Source: JBKPFU01 sp046728975
GTDB lineage: Bacteria > Actinomycetota > Thermoleophilia > Gaiellales > Gaiellaceae
Reading direction: 5' to 3'
Length of the DNA: 35,267 nt
Assembly (NCBI GenBank): GCA_046728975.1
Contig: JBKPFU010000001.1
Coordinates: 1 to 35,267 of the forward strand
The notes under the pieces were generated by a model. It worked only from the letters and a program-made list of their open reading frames with translations. It was not told the origin of the DNA and made no database searches. Below, piece by piece: positions 31,018 through 35,267 of the stretch (positions are counted from its first letter, which is position 1; each line of letters begins with the position of its first letter). The position numbers and the translations under genes are program-made.

Positions 31018-31799
31018 GGACCGGTGCCGACCTGACGACCCTGCGGGCGCGAAAGCCGCTGGTGCACCAGATAACCAACTACGTAGTCATGAACGAGACC
31101 GCGAACGCGACGCTCGCGCTCGGCGCGCTGCCCGTGATGGCGCACGCCGTGCAGGAGGTCGAGGAGATGGTCGGCCTCGCGGGCGCGCTCGTGATCAACA
31201 TCGGCACGCTTTCGGACCATTGGGTCGAGGCGATGCTCGCGGCTGGCAGGGAGGCGAACGAGCGCGAGGTTCCGGTCGTGCTCGACCCGGTGGGCGCGGG
31301 CGCCACGCGCTACCGCACGGAGACGACCCTGCAGCTGCTCGACGAGGTGAACGTTGCCGTGCTGCGCGGAAACGCAGGGGAGATCGCAAACACGATCGGT
31401 CGGGAGGCCGAGGTACGCGGAGTCGAATCGGTCGACGCGGCCGGCGGCTCCGAGCTTGCAGACGCCGCTGCACGGGTGCTCGGGATCACGGTCGCCGTGA
31501 CAGGCCAGATCGACCACGTCGCCGACGGCACGCGCACGATCTCGGTCGCCAACGGGCACGAGCTCCTCGGAACCGTCTCCGGAACGGGATGCATGGCGAC
31601 GGCGATCACCGGTTGCTTCCTCGCCGTACGGCCCGACGAACCGTTGGAGGCGGCGGCCGAGGCATTGGTCGCGTTCGGCGTGGCCGGGGAGGATGCGGCG
31701 GTGGACGCGAAGGGGCCGGGGTCGTTCCACGCGGGCCTCTACGACGCCCTCTACAACCTCGATCCGTCCACGCTCGACGAGCGAGCGAAGGTCGAATGA
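31014..31799 (+). CDS. thiM: Hydroxyethylthiazole kinase
   Basis: ThiM phosphorylates the thiazole alcohol, a salvage step for breakdown products of thiamine. The 261-residue protein shows VHQITNYVVMNETANATLAL, PVMAHAVQEVEEM, VLDPVGAGATRYRTET, RGNAGEI and SGTGCMATAITGCF, the usual substrate, ATP and catalytic segments. It sits between thiD and thiE with 4-base overlaps on both sides (GTGA and ATGA). Its presence indicates salvage of both thiamine halves; no thiC, thiG or thiS is in the window. Confidence 0.95.
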   Translation: MRTGADLTTLRARKPLVHQITNYVVMNETANATLALGALPVMAHAVQEVEEMVGLAGALVINIGTLSDHWVEAMLAAGREANEREVPVVLDPVGAGATRYRTETTLQLLDEVNVAVLRGNAGEIANTIGREAEVRGVESVDAAGGSELADAAARVLGITVAVTGQIDHVADGTRTISVANGHELLGTVSGTGCMATAITGCFLAVRPDEPLEAAAEALVAFGVAGEDAAVDAKGPGSFHAGLYDALYNLDPSTLDERAKVE

Positions 31800-32353
31800 A
31801 GCTGCACGCCCTGGTCGAGGATGTCGAGACCGCCCGCTTCGCCGTCGATCAAGGCGCGACCGTCGTGCAGTTGCGGGTCAAGGGAGCGACGACCGAAGAG
31901 CTCGTGGGGCGTGGGCGCGGCTTCGCCGACCTACCCGCGACGTTCATCGTCAACGACGACCCCGACGCCGCGATCGAGCTCAGCGCCGACGGTGTTCACC
32001 TCGGGCAGGACGACGAAGGGTCGGAGCGGGCCCTCGAGGCCGGCCTCCAGCTTGGCCTTTCGGCCTCGACCGAAGCGGAAGCGTGGGAGGCCGTCAAGGC
32101 GGGCGCGTCCTACATCGGCGCCGGTCCGGTGTGGCCGACGCCGTCGAAGCCGGATGCCGGCGACCCGATCGGCCTGCGCGGCCTCGAGACGATGCGGCAT
32201 CTCCCCGTGCCCGTGATCGCGATCGGCGGCGTCGACGCGTCGAATGCCGCCGACTGCATCCGCGCGGGAGCGACCGGCGTGGCAGTCATCCGGGCGGTCG
32301 CAGAAATCGGAGCCGTTCGCAAGGCGATCGATGAAGCTCTCGCAGCTCGGTGA
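31796..32353 (+). CDS. thiE: Thiamine-phosphate synthase, short form
   Basis: ThiE joins HMP pyrophosphate and thiazole phosphate. The TIM-barrel protein is 185 residues, shorter than the usual 205-220, with the N-terminal strand reduced to KLHALVEDVETARFAVDQGA. Conserved segments are VVQLRVKG, FIVNDDPDAAIELSADGVHL, YIGAGPVWPTPSKPDA (pyrophosphate side), VIAIGGVDASN and GATGVAVIRA. The ATG overlaps thiM, and the end overlaps thiL by 23 bases. TenI, a relative without synthase activity, is less likely because of the complete thi operon context. Confidence 0.9.
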   Translation: MKLHALVEDVETARFAVDQGATVVQLRVKGATTEELVGRGRGFADLPATFIVNDDPDAAIELSADGVHLGQDDEGSERALEAGLQLGLSASTEAEAWEAVKAGASYIGAGPVWPTPSKPDAGDPIGLRGLETMRHLPVPVIAIGGVDASNAADCIRAGATGVAVIRAVAEIGAVRKAIDEALAAR

Positions 32354-33146
32354 GCTCGGGCTGCTCGCGGAGCTCGAGCGCCGCGGGCTGGCCGAGCGAA
32401 TCGAGAACGACGTCGCCGAGCTCGAAGGGCTCGTCCTCACCCAGGACGCGCTCGTCGAGAACGTCCACTTTCGCCTCGACTGGCTGTCGTGGCGCGATCT
32501 CGGCTACCGCGCCGCGGTCGTCAACCTCAGCGACCTGGCCGCGGCGGGCGCGACGCCGGAGCTCCTGCTCATCACGCTCGGGCTGCCCGCGGACACGGAT
32601 GTTCAGGACGTCATCGATCTGTACCAGGGTCTACGGGAGACGCGCGTCCCGGTTGTTGGTGGGGACACGACGGCGGCCGAACGGGTGCTCCTCAGCGTGA
32701 CCGCCGTCGGACGGTCGGATCGGGTTCCGGGCCGGAGCGGTGCTCGACCTGGCGACCTGGTTGTCGTGACCGGTCCACTCGGTGCCGCGGGCGCGGCCTT
32801 CCGGGAGCACCGGTATGTGCGGCCGCCGATCCGGATCGACGAAGGCAGGCGCCTGGCGCCGGTCGCGCATGCGATGCTCGACCTCTCCGACGGCCTTGCC
32901 CAGGACGCCGGCCACGTTGCCGCCCGCTCAGGGTGCCGGCTCGTGATCGACGTCGAGAGCGTGCCGCTCGCGGACAGCGCCACAGTGGAGGATCTCTCGT
33001 TTGGCGAGGACTACGAGCTTCTGGCCGCCGTCGCGCCAGACGATGCGCAGGAGCTCGGTTTCCCGATCATCGGCCGTTGCGAGCCGGGGGCGGGCGTCGA
33101 CTTTGTCGGCGCCGAGCTCCGCGGCTATCAACACTTTCGCGAATAG
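32331..33146 (+). CDS. thiL: Thiamine-monophosphate kinase, shortened N terminus
   Basis: ThiL makes TPP from thiamine monophosphate, the last step and the source of the riboswitch ligand. The 271-residue protein has LVENVHFRLDW, AAVVNLSDLAAAGATPELLL, VVGGDTT, MLDLSDGLAQDAGHVA and LSFGEDYELL. The usual N-terminal metal motif GDDA reads ENDVAEL, so the first aspartate is Asn, and the N terminus is compact compared with the E. coli enzyme (about 325 aa). ATG 32331 lies inside thiE; an in-frame start at 32244 would overlap far more. It is the last thi gene; a 50-base gap follows. Confidence 0.92.
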   Translation: MKLSQLGELGLLAELERRGLAERIENDVAELEGLVLTQDALVENVHFRLDWLSWRDLGYRAAVVNLSDLAAAGATPELLLITLGLPADTDVQDVIDLYQGLRETRVPVVGGDTTAAERVLLSVTAVGRSDRVPGRSGARPGDLVVVTGPLGAAGAAFREHRYVRPPIRIDEGRRLAPVAHAMLDLSDGLAQDAGHVAARSGCRLVIDVESVPLADSATVEDLSFGEDYELLAAVAPDDAQELGFPIIGRCEPGAGVDFVGAELRGYQHFRE

Positions 33147-33196
33147 AGGAAATTCCACTTGCGCCGGGGGGCGGTAACCGCAAGGCTTAGCCGGGC

Positions 33197-34240
33197 GTGT
33201 GGGGGTACGTGGTCAGGCGGTTGTTCTGGGCCGTGGTGCTGCTGCTTGCCGTCACCGCCGTCACCTACATCATCTTCTTCGTCATCCCGACGGACCAGAA
33301 CCGATTCGTCCGTCGAACCGAGAGCGGCGCTCTCGACATCCGCACCGCGCTGGGAATTCACGGCTCCGTTCTGAGCGAGTACGGCCAGTTCGTCTGGAAC
33401 CTTGCGCACGGGTCGCTCGGCCACTCGTACCGTCAGCGCAGGGAAGTCGTCGACATCATCGGCGAGGCAGGGCCGGTGACGGCGTCGGTGGTGATCGGAG
33501 GCGCCGTCATGTGGCTGCTGATCTCGATTCCGCTCGGGCTGATCTCGGCCTTCAGGCCGCGGTCGTTCGTCGACCGGACCGCGATGGTGTTCGTGCTGAT
33601 CGGGATCTCGGTGCATCCCGTCTGGCTCGGGTTGATCCTGACGTGGTTCTTCGGCGTCAGGCTGCACTGGTTCCCCGTTGGCGGGTACTGCGACGTGATC
33701 AACCCACCACCGGGGACCGAGTGCGGTGGGCCCGTGCAGTGGGTCTACCACCTCGTCTTACCGTGGTTCACGTTCGCCGCGCTCTACACGGCGCTGTACG
33801 TCCGGATGATCCGGGCGAGCGTGGCAGAGGCCCTGAACGAGGACTACGTCCGGACGGCGCGCGCCAAGGGCTCTTCGGAGGCACGCGTGCTGCGGAAGCA
33901 CGTGATGCGGAATGCACTGCTTCCGGTTGCGAGCATGCTCGGCGCCGACATCGCGATCGCGATGGGCGGGACGTTGTTCGTCGAGACCGTCTACGGGCTA
34001 CCGGGGCTCGGGCGTGTGTCCCTGCGCGCCCTTCAGACCTTCGACCTGCCCGTCATCCTCGGAGTCGTCGTCACGGTGACCACGGCCGTTGTTGTGCTCA
34101 ACCTGGTTGTCGACCTGCTCTACGCGCTGCTCGACCCACGGGTTCGGGTATCGCGAGCCCCCGACGAGGATCTGCAGCCGGCGGTCAAGCCCGAGCCGGC
34201 GCGCGCCAGGCCGGCGGCGGCGCCTACGACTGCCCGTTGA
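33197..34240 (+). CDS. DppB/OppB-type ABC transporter permease
   Basis: This 347-residue inner-membrane permease belongs to the dipeptide/oligopeptide/nickel importer family. It starts with MWGYVVRRLFWAVVLLLAVT, the family's first membrane segment, and has about six segments. The ATPase-docking EAA loop reads EDYVRTARAKGSSEARVLRK followed by HVMRNALLPV. It ends in a Pro/Ala-rich tail (about 30 residues). No second permease, binding protein or ATPase gene is in the window, and the next gene converges on it. The GTG has no Shine-Dalgarno sequence; a palindrome GCGGTAACCGC (33173-33183) lies just upstream. The substrate is unknown. Confidence 0.9.
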   Translation: MWGYVVRRLFWAVVLLLAVTAVTYIIFFVIPTDQNRFVRRTESGALDIRTALGIHGSVLSEYGQFVWNLAHGSLGHSYRQRREVVDIIGEAGPVTASVVIGGAVMWLLISIPLGLISAFRPRSFVDRTAMVFVLIGISVHPVWLGLILTWFFGVRLHWFPVGGYCDVINPPPGTECGGPVQWVYHLVLPWFTFAALYTALYVRMIRASVAEALNEDYVRTARAKGSSEARVLRKHVMRNALLPVASMLGADIAIAMGGTLFVETVYGLPGLGRVSLRALQTFDLPVILGVVVTVTTAVVVLNLVVDLLYALLDPRVRVSRAPDEDLQPAVKPEPARARPAAAPTTAR

Positions 34241-34550
34241 GCCACGCGCTCCAGGCCTGCTCGTAGTACGAGCGGGGCCGGGCGCCGACGACGGTTTCGC
34301 GTGCCTCGCCGTCTTCGAACAGGACGGTCGTCGGGATGGAGAGGACGTTGTAGCGTGACGCCGTCTCGTAGTTGTCGTCGATGTTCAGCTTCGCGAAGGC
34401 GATTCGCTCGCCGTGCTCGCGCTCGAGTTCGTCCAGTATCGGCTCGACCGCCCGGCAGGGCCCGCACCACGGCGCCCAGAAGTCGACGATCACCGGCCGG
34501 TCGGCCTCGAGGACCTCCTGCTCGAACGTCGCGTCGGTGAGCTCCTTCAA
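34224..34550 (-). CDS. Thioredoxin
   Basis: This 108-residue cytoplasmic disulphide reductase has the classic active site in VIVDFWAPWCGPCRAVEPIL, the KLNIDDN segment and the cis-proline SIPTTVLF. Length and fold match TrxA. The likely start is TTG 34550, giving (M)KELTDATFEQEVLEADRP. It lies 11 bases after the mannose synthase stop. Its last 17 bases overlap the convergent permease gene. Confidence 0.93.
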   Translation of the reverse strand: MKELTDATFEQEVLEADRPVIVDFWAPWCGPCRAVEPILDELEREHGERIAFAKLNIDDNYETASRYNVLSIPTTVLFEDGEARETVVGARPRSYYEQAWSAWLNGQS

Positions 34551-34558
34551 GGACGCAG

Positions 34559-34564
34559 ATCCTA
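34559..34564 (-). promoter_or_regulatory. Possible -10 box of the thioredoxin gene within the upstream stop codon
   Basis: TAGGAT on the minus strand lies 8 bases before the TTG start; its first three bases are the stop codon of the mannose synthase gene. It could equally serve as a weak ribosome-binding site (AGGA). Confidence 0.3.
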
Positions 34565-35267
34565 CAGTCGGCCTCGGAGGGCCAAGAACCGCAGCACGGG
34601 CACCTTCCAGATCCCCTCGAACACGATCGAGCGGCTCATCTTCGATCCCCCGACCTCGCGGTCGACGAATGTGATCGGCACCTCGACCACCCGAAAGCCG
34701 GCGCGCAGCGCCCGGTAAGTGGTCTCGATCTGGAACGCGTAGCCGCGCGACGAGACGGAAGCGAGGTCGATCGCCTCGAGCACCTCGCGCCGATAGCACT
34801 TGAAGCCGCCGGTGAGGTCGCGAATGGGGACGTCGAGGAGCATGCGCGCGTACAGCGACCCGCCTGCCGAGACCGCCCGCCGCACGAGGCCCCAGTTGAC
34901 GGTTGCGCCTCCGGGGACGTAGCGAGAGCCGAGCACGAGGTCTGCCCCGTCCGTCGCCGCGATCAGCCGCGGCACGTCGTCCGGATCGTGCGAGAAGTCG
35001 CAGTCCATCTCGACAATGAGCTCCGCGCCCGCTGCCAGAGCGCGCCGGAACCCGTCGAGGTACGCCGGGCCGAGGCCCTCCTTCTTGGGCCGATGAAGCA
35101 CATCCACGTAGTCGAGCTCCGCTGCCAGCCGGTCGGCGAGCTCACCCGTTCCGTCGGGAGAGGCGTCGTCGATGACCAGGACGCGAACGCCGTGTTTGCG
35201 CAACGCCCGGACCATCGGGACGAGGTTCTCCCGCTCGTTGTACGTCGGCAGACAAACGGTCGCTCGC
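34562..35267 (-). CDS. Polyprenol-phosphate mannose synthase (GT2), 5' truncated
   Basis: The frame runs off the end of the window; 235 codons are seen. The N-terminal part visible is ATVCLPTYNERENLVPMVRA, followed by VIDDASPDGTG and IVEMDCDFSHDP, the nucleotide and metal motifs of DPM1/Ppm1-type family 2 glycosyltransferases, then GSRYVPGGATVNWGLVRRAV and the acceptor-side SRGYAFQIETTYRA. There is no C-terminal membrane domain before the stop. Such enzymes make polyprenyl-phosphate mannose for lipoglycans or protein mannosylation in actinobacteria. Glucose-transferring relatives cannot be fully excluded. Confidence 0.88.
   Translation of the reverse strand, partial: RATVCLPTYNERENLVPMVRALRKHGVRVLVIDDASPDGTGELADRLAAELDYVDVLHRPKKEGLGPAYLDGFRRALAAGAELIVEMDCDFSHDPDDVPRLIAATDGADLVLGSRYVPGGATVNWGLVRRAVSAGGSLYARMLLDVPIRDLTGGFKCYRREVLEAIDLASVSSRGYAFQIETTYRALRAGFRVVEVPITFVDREVGGSKMSRSIVFEGIWKVPVLRFLALRGRL

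Overview
The window is GC-rich chromosomal DNA (about two thirds G+C by eye) from what looks like an actinobacterium, possibly of the Thermoleophilia type. This rests on gene content and order (a DciA-like end before gyrB-gyrA, an ECF42/DGPF pair, polyprenol-phosphate mannose synthase), frequent GTG starts, 4-base stop/start overlaps, and many TAnnnT -10 boxes 6-10 bases before start codons with no Shine-Dalgarno sequence. The taxon is an inference. I see no phage, plasmid, IS, CRISPR, tRNA or rRNA.

Layout. 1-5.2 kb: end of a DciA-like gene, then gyrB and gyrA (DNA gyrase). 5.3-9 kb: a small MerR-type regulator, then a leftward set NfeD protease, SPFH protein and galT, with two related palindromic repeats of 165 and 178 bp. 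9-11.7 kb: a secreted amidase converging on a biotin-protein ligase. 11.7-16.7 kb: a tightly overlapping ECF sigma-fabZ-fabH-fabD-fabG-fabF operon for fatty acid elongation. 16.8-19.2 kb: HAD hydrolase, tandem GNAT and a zinc-ribbon arginase-like protein. 19.2-21 kb: accD-accA, the carboxyltransferase of acetyl-CoA carboxylase, which supplies malonyl-CoA to the fab genes. 21.2-23.5 kb: ligD (end joining). 23.6-25.5 kb: a lipoprotein, a GNAT enzyme, a group of three strong hairpins and a LOG-like protein. 25.5-30 kb, leftward: an ECF42 sigma factor with its DGPF partner, and an MrfA/YprA-type helicase behind a methyltransferase. 30-33.1 kb: a TPP riboswitch followed by a second partial aptamer, then thiD-thiM-thiE-thiL (thiamine salvage and assembly). 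33.2-35.3 kb: a DppB-type permease converging on thioredoxin and a truncated polyprenol-phosphate mannose synthase.

The most unusual observations are these. (1) The two palindromic repeats keep their end stems by compensated base changes. (2) The thi leader holds one TPP aptamer plus a second copy of its 3' half, whose last bases form the thiD ribosome-binding site. (3) Several coupled genes lack any standard start codon: galT and the ECF42 gene appear to use CTG inside CTGA overlaps, and fabG appears to use ATC. (4) Two divergent gene pairs share overlapping -10 boxes. No search or folding program was run; family names come from motifs read in the translations.
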